64,000 bases of DNA from Labrenzia sp. R4_2 (GCF_017743865.1 NZ_JAGHRJ010000004.1:1-64000), one strand, 5' to 3'. Shown: positions 1 through 9,893, counted from the first letter of the stretch. Numbers and translations: made by a program. The notes: generated by a model not told the origin, from the letters alone.

Positions 1-2
1 TC

Positions 3-194
3 ACCGAGGGAGCAGAGCTCATCGGGATGACCCAGCCTGCGGTTTCCAGAACCCTTTCAACGCTGGAAAAACGCCTTGGCGAACCGCTCTTCTTCAAAGG
101 CCAGCGTCCTCTACAGCCAACACCTTTGGCCCGCGCTCTTGCGGATCAGGGCAATGCGATGCTGGCGGCCTCGCGCAAGGCCTCCGAGACGTAA
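3..194 (+). pseudogene. LysR-family regulator, N-terminal HTH remnant
   Basis: The open frame entering from the left edge encodes about 63 residues of a LysR winged-helix domain: the recognition-helix pattern MTQPAVSRTLSTLEKRLGEP is followed by the usual LFFKGQRPLQPTPLA wing. It stops with TAA at 192-194, just after the linker helix, so the whole effector-binding domain (about 200 residues) is missing. The 5' end lies outside the window. What is seen is a DNA-binding stump; that it is a dead remnant is inferred from the decayed DNA that follows. Confidence 0.75.
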
Positions 195-1033
195 TGTTGA
201 TTTTTTTGAGACCTGACCCGATGGCAGGGTTTTTCTCACTGAGAATTGACCCGTGTTTAAACCCAGCCCAGCGTGATTTCTGCGGGGGATCTCCGGGCGC
301 ACCGGATAGTCTCGAAATACAGTGCTCCAATATATGTGCGCTGATCCGGTTGAACCTGGGCCCAAGGGCCTGACCGACCCAGCAAGAGTGATCCCTTTGC
401 TGACAAGTTGTCAGCCTGGCTACGCGCGGAGACCGTAAAATCGAGAAAGCAAAATGATCCTCCCCCATTAAGATGGTCCGTCGTTATGTTTAGGAGAACA
501 GAGGATCAAAATGGCTACGAAACGAGACAATCCATGCTCATTTTCCGAACAATAGAAGGTCGAACGAGACACATCAATCTGGTCCAGTGTCTTTTTCATC
601 GTTGGGTGCGAGCATGCTGCCGATTGAAATAGAGTTCCTAAGCAACCCATTAGTGGCGGCACAATCCGGGGGTCGCATAGTTCCTGCCCAAATCTGCAAA
701 CAAATGCGGCTCCTCGCCTCGGCTGAGAAATTAAGCCTACTCTTCCAACGCGTATCTTTGACAGTTTTCAGCCGTCACTATTGACCCGGGTTTCTGTCTC
801 ATCTCCGCTTTCTTGACGGATTACGGTTTTGCAGAAATCCACACTAAGCAATCTCGCCGATATGTTTCATGTCTGCTGGTGGAAAACAGGTTCACCCATT
901 TTGTTTCCTTGTAGAGATAACATCGAGTCATAACGCTTGGAAAAACAATTGGCCCTGAAGACTGTGACACTCGAGCTTGAAAGATGTATGAGTGCTAAGG
1001 CAACCTCATTTGTCATTATAATAACTCGAAGAC
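195..1033. other. Intergenic, no convincing gene
   Basis: This stretch has only short, unrelated open frames on both strands and no recognisable domain. Two near-identical 14-mers, ATTGACCCGTGTTT (245-258) and ATTGACCCGGGTTT (780-793), lie about 535 bp apart in the same orientation and could be relics of a mobile element, but no transposase is readable between them. It sits between two broken regulator genes and looks like decayed sequence. Confidence 0.5.
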
Positions 1034-1605
1034 ATGACCGCCGATAACTCAAGACATATTCCTGGCCATCTTTCAAAACGGGAAATAGCTGAATTAGCGA
1101 TCCGGAACGCTATAGAAACCGGCCTATACAGACCGGGCCAGGTCGTTAGTCAGCGCCAGATTTCAGATGATCTGGGATTGAGTGTCACGCCGATCCGCGA
1201 GGCGGTTCTGGTTCTGACCAGCAACGGAATTGTCGAAAAGCATAAGCACCAGTCGATCAAGGTGTCCGAGGTCAATTCAGATCGGCTTCGCCAGCTGTTT
1301 GCGGTGCGTTACATGATCGAGAAGAAGCCGTTCGCTTGGCAACCAGGAATGTCGACACAGACATGGTAACCAGTCTCCAAGATCTGAACGACCAGCTTGC
1401 CCACTGCGATTCCGAGACGGATCCTGAATATATCAACCGGTTAGACCGAGCGTTTCACGGGCTCATTTTTGGCGCAAGCGGCAATGATGCTCTGGTCTGG
1501 ACTATCGACCGGGTGAAGAACTCCTTTCCCATGTATGCGCTCTGGCGGGAGCCGGGCCGTGTCTTGACTAATAGAAGTGAGCACACCACGATCAGGATGC
1601 CGTGA
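1034..1605 (+). pseudogene. GntR/FCD-family regulator, broken by frameshifts
   Basis: Residues 1-75 of the first frame (from 1034) are a GntR winged helix with the signature SVTPIREAVLVL. The frame then runs out at 1369. The next frame (up to 1605) carries the FCD effector domain, including DRAFHGLIFGASGN. The break lies near 1326, where GAGAAGAAGCCG appears where GAGAAGGAAGCCG would keep the frame, suggesting loss of one G. A second shift near 1595 spoils the C-terminus after SEHTTI. No target operon is adjacent. FCD proteins are usually about 220-240 residues; this one cannot give a full product without two frame repairs. Confidence 0.75.
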
Positions 1606-1941
1606 TGTAAATAAAAATGCACACATTGCTCCCTTATCGCCAGCTGTTATCTCGATCCAGCTCCACGGCGCACGAGGCTTGCACAACTTCGCCATGTCGG
1701 GATGCCTTTTTCAGATAATGAGCACTAACCCGTAGGTTTCCACGTACCTCGCAAGGAGCGAGTTTCGATTCAGCGCAGAGCTGCTTGACGTTTCAAATGC
1801 TGCCAGAGACTGATTGGATACAAACCAATCAATCGGATCATCTATCCGCTGTTCAAGCTGCAGCGGAGCATTTCCTGACTTCATCGCACAGCTGCCCCAA
1901 GCGTGCATCTCGAGACAGCTCATACGCCAAAGCTAACAGCA
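1606..1941. other. Intergenic, nothing recognised
   Basis: No coding region, RNA gene or clear repeat is seen here. It separates the broken GntR gene from a truncated copy of the small secreted-protein family and is best read as decayed spacer. Confidence 0.5.
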
Positions 1942-2154
1942 CTAAGAGCATATGCTCCCGTTCGCCATGGATGGGTCAAAGCGCATTGCGATCATCGTGA
2001 ACGCAATCACCAGATACTTCTCTGGATTCTTCACATAGCCTGCATAGAAGAACCGCTGTCCGGTATATGCCCCACAGCAGTTCTTTGCGTTCACCGAGCC
2101 GCAGTTCTTTGCAGTCATACCGCTCTTGAAGTCGTCAAGAAGAAGATGTTTCAC
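1942..2154 (-). pseudogene. Truncated copy (A) of a dispersed small secreted-protein gene
   Basis: The minus-strand frame (70 residues) contains CGSVNAKNCCGAYTGQRFFY and ends AMRFDPSMANGSICS. It matches residue by residue the C-terminal half of the gene at 11903-12295 and the fragment at 45210-45542. The signal peptide and first half are absent; the local start MKHLLLDDF is not equivalent to the intact copy, so it is probably not functional. The similarity is also clear at DNA level and starts at the motif GAGCATATGCTC near its 3' end. Confidence 0.65.
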
Positions 2155-2229
2155 TGATCAAGACAAAAGCGGACGGCACGCTTTATGTAGACTCTTTTTC
2201 GGCCTACTCCTCTTTGACATCAAGGCAGA

Positions 2230-2946
2230 TCACTCGGGGAAACGTTTGGGAACCAGACCTGACTGAAACCACTCGACAAAACTGACCATGGACCAAACCG
2301 GCAGCCCCGTAGCGTGTGAAATGTCTTGAGCATAAGGACACATGTTGGTGCATTCCAGAACCAGTCCGCCGAGATCCGGATGGGCCTCTTTCAGGGCCAT
2401 CGCAGCACCGACATTGTCTTCCCTGGCAAGTTCAACATTCAAAGACATTTCGTTGTTCAAGATAGCCCGTGTAAACTCACTCATGCCTTCAGTTGTGCCG
2501 ATCGGTGTGCCGTCCGGAACACCGGCAGCCTCCAAGTGTGCCTGCGTAAGTGTTGATCCTGAAATCGTCAGTATGCCTGCACGTTTTCCCGCCGGCATCA
2601 ATCGGTTGACCATGGCCACCTGTTGCAAGGAAGATGTCACAACCGGAACTGACACAGCACGTGCCAGTTCATCTTGAACGAGCGACAGGAAACCGCAGTT
2701 TGTAGTAATTCCGTCGACACCATCCGCGACCAGCTCCCGTGCTGCATCAATGAAAGCATCCAGCAGCCCTTTAGCATTATTGCGGACAACCCGGCTTGGC
2801 GAAGCGCCCCGAACGACTTTATACATCACCGGAAAGGGCCATGTCTGAGCATTACCCATATCGCCGGGAATGCGCGGGAACTGCGCCTCCAGCATCAATA
2901 TGCCGACCGATGCTCCATAGACTGCTTTTCCGCCGTTTGCGATCAT
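2230..2946 (-). CDS. Aspartate/glutamate racemase-family protein
   Basis: A 238-residue cytoplasmic protein with both cysteine motifs of the Asp/Glu racemase superfamily: TTNCGFL near residue 84 and LECTNMCPYA near residue 199. In this superfamily the two cysteines act as acid and base on opposite faces of the substrate (amino-acid and hydantoin racemases, maleate isomerase, arylmalonate decarboxylase). The start overlaps the stop of the upstream GntR gene by four bases (ATGA), so the two are translationally coupled. Context with an enolase-superfamily enzyme and a D-amino-acid-dehydrogenase-like flavoprotein suggests inversion of an amino or hydroxy acid. The actual substrate cannot be read from sequence. 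Confidence 0.75.
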   Translation of the reverse strand: MIANGGKAVYGASVGILMLEAQFPRIPGDMGNAQTWPFPVMYKVVRGASPSRVVRNNAKGLLDAFIDAARELVADGVDGITTNCGFLSLVQDELARAVSVPVVTSSLQQVAMVNRLMPAGKRAGILTISGSTLTQAHLEAAGVPDGTPIGTTEGMSEFTRAILNNEMSLNVELAREDNVGAAMALKEAHPDLGGLVLECTNMCPYAQDISHATGLPVWSMVSFVEWFQSGLVPKRFPE

Positions 2947-3635
2947 GCCGCATCCTCCGACTTCAAAATGCGCCCCGTAAGAGCATCTGTCTGATCCAAA
3001 AAAATGTTCGAAATACCCTTGCTGACGGCGTCGTTGATCTGATCCATCCGCTTCGAGATATGCTCGCGGATTAAATGGACCGCTGCCGGGCTATCTCGAT
3101 TGATCAATGATTCCATAACCTGCATGTGACCGTCTTTGGTGGACTTCAGTCTGTTTTCATCCATTTGGACCCAGCGCAGATACCTGATTTTTTCATTGAG
3201 TGCTTCAAGCTGCGTTACAAGCAATGGATTTCCGGAGAGTTTCGCGATCCCCACATGAAAGGCTTCGTCTCTTGCGCAGGCCTCCGCAACTGTCAGGCCT
3301 GCGACATCCATACCCTCCGCACGAAGCCAGTCGTAAAGAGCGGTCAGTCCGCTATCACTTGCGCGGGCACAGGCGCGTTCAACTGCCGCGACTTCCAATG
3401 CCGCACGTAGATCATAAAGATGATGAACCCCCTCCGGGTCGAGCTTTCGGCAGAAAAAACCTTCACCCGGGCGGACATCAATGAGCCCCTCGGCCACAAG
3501 CCTATTAAGTGCTTCGCGCAAAGGCGTGCGGGAAACTCCGAGATCCTTTGAAAGAGAGCTTTCGTTCAACCTGTCACCCGGGCGCAAGGCAAAGCCGACG
3601 ACCATCGATTTGATATGATCATATACCTTAGACAT
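2943..3635 (-). CDS. GntR-family (FCD/FadR subfamily) transcriptional regulator
   Basis: A 230-residue regulator. The N-terminal winged helix (about residues 5-70) carries LGVSRTPLREALNRL; the all-helical FCD effector domain follows (about 75-215) and includes EAFHVGIAKLSGNPLL, the region contributing metal-binding residues in this family. It is divergent from the ThDP enzyme gene with 133 bp between the starts, and the perfect palindrome CTGTATACAG (3731-3740) in that gap is a good operator candidate. It is the first gene of a two-gene operon with the racemase-like gene. Likely a ligand-released repressor of both directions (inference). Confidence 0.85.
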   Translation of the reverse strand: MSKVYDHIKSMVVGFALRPGDRLNESSLSKDLGVSRTPLREALNRLVAEGLIDVRPGEGFFCRKLDPEGVHHLYDLRAALEVAAVERACARASDSGLTALYDWLRAEGMDVAGLTVAEACARDEAFHVGIAKLSGNPLLVTQLEALNEKIRYLRWVQMDENRLKSTKDGHMQVMESLINRDSPAAVHLIREHISKRMDQINDAVSKGISNIFLDQTDALTGRILKSEDAA

Positions 3636-3730
3636 GACTACCGGTGCCTACTTTCTTTAGGTCTTTGCGATGCCAGCCAGTCGCAATATCGCGTCTTGCC
3701 ATATTCAGGGTTTTATTACAATATTCATAT

Positions 3731-3740
3731 CTGTATACAG
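3731..3740. promoter_or_regulatory. Candidate GntR operator CTGTATACAG
   Basis: A perfect 10-bp palindrome lies in the divergent promoter region between the GntR gene (start 3635) and the ThDP enzyme gene (start 3769), 28 bp before the latter's start codon. FCD-type GntR proteins commonly bind short palindromes of the TGTATACA kind. A related half site, ATGTATTC, follows at once. Confidence 0.5.
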
Positions 3741-3768
3741 GCATGTATTCAGACTAAAGGAGGACTTG

Positions 3769-5457
3769 ATGACCAATCAGTTGACCGGCGCTGAAGCGAT
3801 GGTGCGCATGCTTGAAGCTCATGAGGTGAAGCATATCTTCGGTCTTTGTGGAGATACCACCTTACCTTTTTATGACGTGCTCGCGCGGCTGGAGCACGGC
3901 ATTACCCACCTCCTTACCAGGGACGAAAGGCACGCCGCCTACATGGCCGACGGATATGCGCGGGTAACCGGCAAACCGGGTGTATGCGAGGGGCCGTCTG
4001 GGGGCGGAGCAACCTACATCCTTCCAGGCGTTGTCGAGGCGAATGAAAGCTCGGTCCCCATTCTGGCTATCACTTCAGATGTCGCGACAACCAGCCGAGG
4101 CAAGTATCCGCTTACCGAACTGGACCAACAAGCGCTTTTCCGGCCTGTTACCAAATGGAACACCTCCTTGGACGACGCCTCTCGCCTGCCTGCAAATGTT
4201 CGCGCTGCCTTCCGCGCCATGACGACCGGCACCCCGGGAGCTACACACCTTGCGCTGCCCTTTGACACACAAAAGGCGCCGGTAGATGAGACCGAGATCT
4301 GGGCCGACCAACGCCACTGCACGTATCCGGCAGAGCGTAGCGCACCCGACCAAGCTGCAATTGAAGAAGCAGCGCAAATTCTCGCCAAGGCAAAAAACGC
4401 AATTATTATCAGCGGCGGTGGCCCAGTTCTGTCTGGTGCCATGGACATCCTTGCAAAGGTAGCAAGACTACTGCAGATCCCGGTCGCAACGACGGTCTCC
4501 GGTCAGGGCAGCATTGCTGAAACGGATCCGCTTGCACTCGGCGTCGTTGGCTCCAATGGCGGAGATCCGGCAACGCGGGCAGCAGTCGACGCCGCCGACG
4601 TGATCCTGTTCGTTGGTTGCCGGGCGGGTTCCGTGACCACAGAGCGATGGCGTTCACCGGCCCCGGACAAGACCATTCTCCATATCGACAGTGACCCAAT
4701 GGTGATTGGAGCCAACTACAAAACAGATGTTGCGATAAACGCAGACGCCCGTTTAGCGCTCAACTCCTTGGCATTGGCACTTCAGGCCATCCCGGACCTT
4801 GCCCCACAAGGTGGAGCGGCTCGTGCAGCCAAGGCATGGAACGACAAACTATCTTCCTTCAACGTGTTGGCCTCGTCGATGGATCAACCGATCCGGCCAG
4901 AAGCTGTGATCGCCGCGTTGATGGACATTCTGGACGATGATGCCACAATCGTCGCAGATCCGGGGACGCCATGCCCCTACTTTAGTGCTCACTACCGTTG
5001 GCGGAAACCCGGCCGAAGTTTCATTACAAATCGCGCCCACGGAGCACTGGGGTATGCTCTGGCCGCCTCCATGGGAGCACATGTAGGAAGGCCGAATGTT
5101 AAGACGATTGCCGCAATGGGTGACGGAAGCTTCGGTTTTGCTTGCGGCGAATTTGAAACAATGGTCCGGCACCGGATGCCCATCACCTCAATCGTCTTTT
5201 CAAACGCGACATACGGCTGGATTAAGGCCGGGCAACATGCAAGTTTTGGACGTCGTTTTTATAACGTGGACTTCAACCGAACGGACCACGCTGCAGTTGC
5301 CAGTGCTTTCGGCATCAAAAGTTGGCGAGTTGAGGATCCGGCGGATTTGCGGCGTGTTCTCAAGGAGGCCGTCAACCACGACGGGCCGACCCTCGTAGAT
5401 ATTGTTTCACAACCTCTGCACGAGGCAGCCGCGCCAGTCTCTGAATGGGTTGCTTAG
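3769..5457 (+). CDS. Thiamine diphosphate-dependent enzyme, acetolactate-synthase-like
   Basis: A 562-residue three-domain ThDP enzyme. I chose the ATG at 3769 because AAAGGAGG lies just upstream and the family N-terminus TGAEAMVRMLEAHEVKHIFG begins here; a longer frame from 3670 adds an unrelated leader. The N-terminal PYR domain holds the catalytic Glu in TRDERHAAYMADGYAR (about E53). The C-terminal PP domain holds the ThDP/Mg motif starting GDGSFGFA (about residue 451) and ending near SNATYGW. The usual GPG after the PYR helix reads GPSGGGA. The family includes 2-oxo-acid decarboxylases and carboligases. Beside a D-amino-acid-dehydrogenase-like gene, a 2-oxo acid substrate is reasonable but unproven. 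Its last four bases overlap the convergent LysR gene. Confidence 0.8.
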   Translation: MTNQLTGAEAMVRMLEAHEVKHIFGLCGDTTLPFYDVLARLEHGITHLLTRDERHAAYMADGYARVTGKPGVCEGPSGGGATYILPGVVEANESSVPILAITSDVATTSRGKYPLTELDQQALFRPVTKWNTSLDDASRLPANVRAAFRAMTTGTPGATHLALPFDTQKAPVDETEIWADQRHCTYPAERSAPDQAAIEEAAQILAKAKNAIIISGGGPVLSGAMDILAKVARLLQIPVATTVSGQGSIAETDPLALGVVGSNGGDPATRAAVDAADVILFVGCRAGSVTTERWRSPAPDKTILHIDSDPMVIGANYKTDVAINADARLALNSLALALQAIPDLAPQGGAARAAKAWNDKLSSFNVLASSMDQPIRPEAVIAALMDILDDDATIVADPGTPCPYFSAHYRWRKPGRSFITNRAHGALGYALAASMGAHVGRPNVKTIAAMGDGSFGFACGEFETMVRHRMPITSIVFSNATYGWIKAGQHASFGRRFYNVDFNRTDHAAVASAFGIKSWRVEDPADLRRVLKEAVNHDGPTLVDIVSQPLHEAAAPVSEWVA

Positions 5458-6368
5458 GCTCCGTTGGAGCTGGAGCTCCTTGAAAAACCGGCCAGGCTCT
5501 TGCGTAATTGAGCCAGAAAGGCCTCCCCGACCTGCGTCATTGGACGATTTCGCGAGGTAATCACGGCTAAATCGAGCGTCACTGAGGGTTCAAACGGGCG
5601 TGTAGTGTATCCAGGTTCTTTGTCAAAATGAATCGTAAACGGGTCGATCAGGGCGATACCCATGCCTTGTTTCACGAAACTCAAAAGGTTCTCGGATAAA
5701 TGCGTGTGGATTTTTGGCCGCCAATTCGCATTCCGGCTTTCAAAAGCTTCACGTGTCCGCCGATGGGTCATGTGTTCCGGACCCATAACAATAAACGGCT
5801 GGCCATCAAGCAACTCGGGCGTTAGCACATCATGGTGAACCAGCTTGTGACCACTCGGCATGGCCACCATGGTTTCAAAATGAAAAATCTCCCGGTCCAG
5901 TGCATCGTGGTGAACAGGCATCTCGCATACTCCAATCTCGAAGAGACCCGCCATAACCCATTCCTGGATTTTGGATGAGTATTGCGATTGGAACGAAATG
6001 AGTAGGTCCGGTCGGTCCTCAGAGAAGCTGGCAATTTCGCTGGGCATAAAACCAAAGGATAGCAGATGTGGGGCAGCGACTTGAAGCTGTCCGGCTTGTT
6101 TGTTCTGCAAATCGTGGATGGCTTGGCCAACGTGATCCAATCCCCGAACGACCGTATCTACTTCTCGAAAAAGAACATCTGCAACCGGGGTCGGTTGCAG
6201 CCGGCCCTTACTGCGCTCAAAGAGTTTGAGTTTCGTCTGACGTTCCAGCTGGGCCAGCAAATTTGAAATACCTGGTTGCGAAATTCCCAATTGAGCCGCT
6301 GCACCGGTAACAGTTCCGGTTTCGACGATTGCGTGGAACGCCTGAAGTTGGCGAAATCTCAACGGCAT
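5454..6368 (-). CDS. LysR-family transcriptional regulator
   Basis: Typical LysR architecture: winged helix at residues 1-60 (FRQLQAFHAIVETGTVTGAA, then GISQPGISNLLAQLE) and a periplasmic-binding-like effector domain after about residue 85. I favour the ATG at 6368 (MPLRFRQL, 304 residues), where the family consensus begins, over the ATG seven codons upstream. It is divergent from the enolase-superfamily gene at 6477, the usual place for a LysR activator of that operon. Its 3' end overlaps the ThDP gene tail-to-tail by four bases, so both transcripts run into each other. Confidence 0.85.
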   Translation of the reverse strand: MPLRFRQLQAFHAIVETGTVTGAAAQLGISQPGISNLLAQLERQTKLKLFERSKGRLQPTPVADVLFREVDTVVRGLDHVGQAIHDLQNKQAGQLQVAAPHLLSFGFMPSEIASFSEDRPDLLISFQSQYSSKIQEWVMAGLFEIGVCEMPVHHDALDREIFHFETMVAMPSGHKLVHHDVLTPELLDGQPFIVMGPEHMTHRRTREAFESRNANWRPKIHTHLSENLLSFVKQGMGIALIDPFTIHFDKEPGYTTRPFEPSVTLDLAVITSRNRPMTQVGEAFLAQLRKSLAGFSRSSSSNGA

Positions 6369-6390
6369 GTGCGTATCCTGAACGATCAAA

Positions 6391-6407
6391 CATCACAAAA
6401 AATGATG
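6391..6407. promoter_or_regulatory. Candidate LysR binding site CATCA-N7-TGATG
   Basis: An inverted repeat with 5-bp arms and a seven-base A-rich centre lies between the LysR gene and the divergent enolase-superfamily gene. It fits the T-N11-A box of LysR regulators (ATCA-N7-TGAT). Confidence 0.4.
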
Positions 6408-6476
6408 GTGCATCAAAAACTCTGTATTTGAAATGATGTTTATCAGGCTTCAGTATTTTTCCCGAAGGGGAAGTTT

Positions 6477-7604
6477 ATGGATCTTGATCAAAAGATCATA
6501 GAGATGGGGCTGTGGCATCTGTCGCTTCCTGTCCGGTCGCGGCGCGACCACGGGATCGGAACGGTCGAGGGTGCCTGTGAGATTGTCGTTGTGCGATTGA
6601 AGAGCGAAGGCGGGCACGTTGGTTGGGGGGAAGCGTCGCCCTGGTCCGTTTTTACTGGATCACCAGAGGCAAGTTTTGCAGCCCTTGATCGCTACATCCG
6701 TCCGATCGTCATAGGGCGAGCCATAGGTGACCGGGCAGCAATCATCAAAGACGCGGCTCTGGCGGTGGCTCACGCGACCGAAGCGAAAACTGCATTGGAC
6801 ACTGCGCTCCTCGACCTCACGGGACAAATTCTCGGGGCCCCAATGTGGGCGCTCTTGGGAGGAAAGAGCCGAGATACAATTCCGCTTTCCGTATCGATTG
6901 CAGACCCAGACTTTGCCAAAGACAGAGTTTTGCTGGATCGGTTGGTGGAAGATGGCGTCGGGATTGTTAAGCTCAAGGCGGGCTTTAAGGATCATGCTTT
7001 CGACATGATGCGACTTGAGATTTTGCAACGCAATTACCCCGCCCTGAGGGTTCGTGTCGATTTCAATCAAGGGCTCACCATCGACGAGGCACCAGCGCGC
7101 GTTTTGGACGTTGCAAGCTTTGGACCGGACTTCATCGAGCAACCGGTGCACAAAGACCAATACGCGATGATGGCACGGTTACGCGACACAATCGATGTTC
7201 CGTTGCTAGCTGACGAAGCTGTCTTCGGTCCCGAGGATATGGTTCGAGCCGTTCGGGAAGGTATCTGTGATGGGGTGTCGATCAAGATCATGAAGGCGGG
7301 AAGTTTAGGCAGGGCACAAGACGTGGCCAGGATTGCTGCCGCCAATGGGTTATCCGCCTATGGCGGCGACATGTTCGAAGCGGGCATTGCCCACCTTGCA
7401 GGAACTCATATGATTGCTGCAACAACAGAGATCACGCTAGGATGCGAGTTCTATCAGGCAAGCTATTTCCTTAAACAAGATATCCTTGAGACACCGTTCC
7501 CGGTCAAAAATGGTCAGGTCACAGTTCCCAATACGCCTGGTCTCGGAATTTGCCCCAACATCGATCGCCTCAATCACTTTGCATTGGCAAAGGCAGCTGC
7601 ATGA
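6477..7604 (+). CDS. Muconate-lactonizing-subgroup enolase-superfamily enzyme
   Basis: 375 residues with an N-terminal capping domain (about 1-125) and a TIM barrel. The full MLE-subgroup catalytic set is present: K165 and K167 in VKLKAGF, metal ligands D195 (VDFNQ), E221 (FIEQP) and D246 (LADEA), and K270 (SIKIMKAG) on the opposite face. MLE-subgroup members include cycloisomerases, o-succinylbenzoate synthases, N-acylamino-acid racemases, dipeptide epimerases and a cis-3-hydroxyproline dehydratase; two opposed lysines allow 1,1-proton transfer. The gene overlaps the downstream flavoprotein by ATGA, so the product is probably handed to an oxidase or dehydrogenase. Epimerase or dehydratase of an amino-acid derivative is my preferred reading; simple muconate cycloisomerase is unlikely because no catechol genes are present. 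Confidence 0.8.
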   Translation: MDLDQKIIEMGLWHLSLPVRSRRDHGIGTVEGACEIVVVRLKSEGGHVGWGEASPWSVFTGSPEASFAALDRYIRPIVIGRAIGDRAAIIKDAALAVAHATEAKTALDTALLDLTGQILGAPMWALLGGKSRDTIPLSVSIADPDFAKDRVLLDRLVEDGVGIVKLKAGFKDHAFDMMRLEILQRNYPALRVRVDFNQGLTIDEAPARVLDVASFGPDFIEQPVHKDQYAMMARLRDTIDVPLLADEAVFGPEDMVRAVREGICDGVSIKIMKAGSLGRAQDVARIAAANGLSAYGGDMFEAGIAHLAGTHMIAATTEITLGCEFYQASYFLKQDILETPFPVKNGQVTVPNTPGLGICPNIDRLNHFALAKAAA

Positions 7605-8842
7605 CAAAAACCCTTGCCATCATCGGCGCCGGAATCATCGGAGTGTCGACTGCAATTTGGATGCAGCGTGAGGGGCACAAAGTCATCTTGATAGACAAGG
7701 CTGGGCCGGGAGAAGGAGCTAGTCACGGGAATGGCGGTGTCCTAGCGTCTTGCTCAATGATACCTGTGACGGTTCCGGGCCTGATCCTAAAAGCGCCCGG
7801 CATGCTGTTTTCACCCAATCAGCCATTGTTTCTCAAGTGGCGTTATCTGCCTAAACTGTTGCCTTGGCTGGCGAAGTATCTGGGGCATGCAAATGAAAAG
7901 GACGTAAACCGGATTGCCGAAGCCGTCCATGGAATTGTCGGTGACAGTTTAGCAGAGCATCAAGCATTGGCGGAGGGTACAGGGGCCGAACACTTTATCG
8001 TGCCATCTGACTACCTGTTTTTGTATCGCGACAGGGCACACTTCGAAGAAGACGCGTTCGGTTGGTCCATTCGTGCGGCTTGCGGTTTCCGTTGGGAAGA
8101 ACTCGAGGGCGAAGCGGTCAGAGCTTATGATCATGGTTATTCATCAGATATCGGTTTTGCCGTGAAGCTGGGAGATCATGGCCGCATTACGGACCCGGGC
8201 AAATACGTGAAAGCCTTGGCGGCTCATGCCAAAGAAAACGGCGCTCAAATCGTCCAGGCGGAGGTGCAGCGCATTGAAGTGGATTCGGATGAAGGCCTTT
8301 CACTGAAAACGAACTCTGGAACAATCGAAGCAGATGACATTCTGGTGGCAACCGGCGCTTGGTCGAAACCACTAGCAGCTCAGTTGGGCCTTGATGTGCC
8401 TCTTGAAAGCGAGCGTGGATACCATCTTGAGCTTTGGGAACCGAATTACCTCCCGAAATCACCGGTTATGGTGGCTAGCGGCAAGTTTGTCATTACGCCT
8501 ATGGATGGCCGCATCAGGCTTGCAGGTGTCGTTGAGTTCGGTGGACTGGAAGCAGGGGCTTCCGCGGCACCAATTGAGCTTCTGAAGCAAAACATTCGTG
8601 CAGCCATGCCAGACCTTACATGGGAACGCGAGGTGGAATGGATGGGGCATCGCCCTGCCCCGGCCGATTCCATTCCAGCGATAGGTGCGGTTCCAGGAAT
8701 CAAAGGGGCCTGGCTTGGATTCGGGCATCACCACATTGGCTTGACGGGAGGACCAAAAACCGGCCGATTATTGGCACAGATGATCTCAGGAAAAAGAACC
8801 AACCTTGACCTGTCGCCATACACCGCGACCCGTTTCCAATAA
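7601..8842 (+). CDS. FAD-dependent oxidoreductase, D-amino acid dehydrogenase (DadA)-like
   Basis: 413 residues from the ATG at 7601, which overlaps the previous stop (ATGA). The N-terminus has the dinucleotide-binding motif [12 protein letters not shown] (residues about 6-17), with ERGYHLE in the middle and a C-terminal FAD motif ([19 protein letters not shown]). This is the DAO fold typical of membrane-associated D-amino-acid dehydrogenases that pass electrons to the respiratory chain. It is co-transcribed with the MLE-type enzyme and followed by a TRAP importer, suggesting the imported compound is epimerised or dehydrated and then oxidised to a 2-oxo (imino) acid. Glycine or sarcosine oxidase-like activity is an alternative. 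Confidence 0.75.
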   Translation: MTKTLAIIGAGIIGVSTAIWMQREGHKVILIDKAGPGEGASHGNGGVLASCSMIPVTVPGLILKAPGMLFSPNQPLFLKWRYLPKLLPWLAKYLGHANEKDVNRIAEAVHGIVGDSLAEHQALAEGTGAEHFIVPSDYLFLYRDRAHFEEDAFGWSIRAACGFRWEELEGEAVRAYDHGYSSDIGFAVKLGDHGRITDPGKYVKALAAHAKENGAQIVQAEVQRIEVDSDEGLSLKTNSGTIEADDILVATGAWSKPLAAQLGLDVPLESERGYHLELWEPNYLPKSPVMVASGKFVITPMDGRIRLAGVVEFGGLEAGASAAPIELLKQNIRAAMPDLTWEREVEWMGHRPAPADSIPAIGAVPGIKGAWLGFGHHHIGLTGGPKTGRLLAQMISGKRTNLDLSPYTATRFQ

Positions 8843-8896
8843 CTATAACCTTCCACCGGAAACAGGTCGGCAACTTAACCAGAAGGGAGCAGTGGA

Positions 8897-9874
8897 ATGA
8901 AACTCTTGACGAAGGTAATGACAACAACGGTGATTGTTGCTGCAACTACGTTTCCGGCACTTGCTGCTGAAAAATGGGATATGCCGATGGCATACTCCGG
9001 TTCGAACTTCCATTCAGTGACGGGCGCCGAGTTCGCAAATTGCGTAACAACCGGCACCGGTGGCGACATCACCATCAGCACGCATCCAGGCGGATCACTC
9101 TTTGCGGGTGCTGATATCAAACGTGCGATCCAGACCGGGCAAGTGCCGATCGGCGAGCGACTGCTTTCAGGCCACCAAAATGAAAGTGCGATTTTCGGAT
9201 GGGATTCGATTCCATTTCTAGTGTCGTCCTTTGACGAGCATGCCAAGCTATACGAGGTTGCCAAACCGGCTGTAGAAGAGGTTCTAGCAGAACAAAATCT
9301 GACACTTCTCTATTCTGTGCCATGGCCTCCGCAGGGCTTGTATTTCCGGAATGAAGTGAAGACCATGGACGACATGAAGGGCGTCAAGTTTCGGTCCTAC
9401 AACAACGCGACATCGCGCCTTGCCGAACTGACTGGCATGCTGCCGGTAACAATCGAGGCCGCAGAAATTAGTCAGGCGTTTGCCACCGGTGTGGCGGATA
9501 GCATGGTGTCCTCTGGAGCGACCGGCTATGATCGTAAGGTATGGGAAAGCCTGAACTATTTCTACTCTGTTGATGCCTGGTTGCCGCGAAATTACGTCAT
9601 GGTCAACTCGGAAGTTTGGGCGGGTGTCTCTGAAGCCAGCAAGAATGTCATACAGGCCTGCGCTCAGATGGCAGAATATGCAGGCACCTGGCGCGCCAAA
9701 GAGTACACCGGCTTTACTCTGGCCGGCCTCGCTGCTGGAGGTATGACCGTTGAGCCTGCCAATGACGCGCTGATGGCTGGCCTCAAAGAAGTTGGAGCCA
9801 CAATGACAACTGAATGGCTCGAGGCCGCCGGCGAAGCTGGCGTGGGCATTGTGGAAGCCTTCAAGGCCCAATAG
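8897..9874 (+). CDS. TRAP transporter solute-binding protein (DctP family)
   Basis: 325 residues with a Sec signal peptide (KKVMT-type core, cleavage near ALAA-EKWD around residue 24). The mature part has the DctP organisation, with the central region VKFRSYNNATSRLAELTGMLP, in which the conserved arginine (VKFR) normally clamps a substrate carboxylate. AAGGGAG precedes the ATG. It delivers a carboxylate to the DctQ/DctM pair encoded downstream and is the likely uptake route for the substrate of the flavoprotein/MLE enzymes. A strong hairpin lies between this gene and dctQ. Confidence 0.85.
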   Translation: MKLLTKVMTTTVIVAATTFPALAAEKWDMPMAYSGSNFHSVTGAEFANCVTTGTGGDITISTHPGGSLFAGADIKRAIQTGQVPIGERLLSGHQNESAIFGWDSIPFLVSSFDEHAKLYEVAKPAVEEVLAEQNLTLLYSVPWPPQGLYFRNEVKTMDDMKGVKFRSYNNATSRLAELTGMLPVTIEAAEISQAFATGVADSMVSSGATGYDRKVWESLNYFYSVDAWLPRNYVMVNSEVWAGVSEASKNVIQACAQMAEYAGTWRAKEYTGFTLAGLAAGGMTVEPANDALMAGLKEVGATMTTEWLEAAGEAGVGIVEAFKAQ

Positions 9875-9893
9875 CTGTCAGTAGCCACTCCAC

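Noticed and set aside
245..793. Two ATTGACCCG(T/G)GTTT copies as ends of an insertion sequence
   Set aside because: They are direct rather than inverted, only 14 bp, and no transposase remnant is readable between them.
6477..7604. Catechol-pathway muconate cycloisomerase
   Set aside because: No catechol dioxygenase or muconolactone isomerase genes are adjacent; the coupled flavoprotein and TRAP importer suggest an amino- or hydroxy-acid substrate.
6477..8842. The hydroxyproline cluster known from Labrenzia (MLE-type cis-3-hydroxyproline dehydratase locus)
   Set aside because: That locus, as I recall it, has proline-racemase-family genes flanking the MLE-type gene; none are present here.
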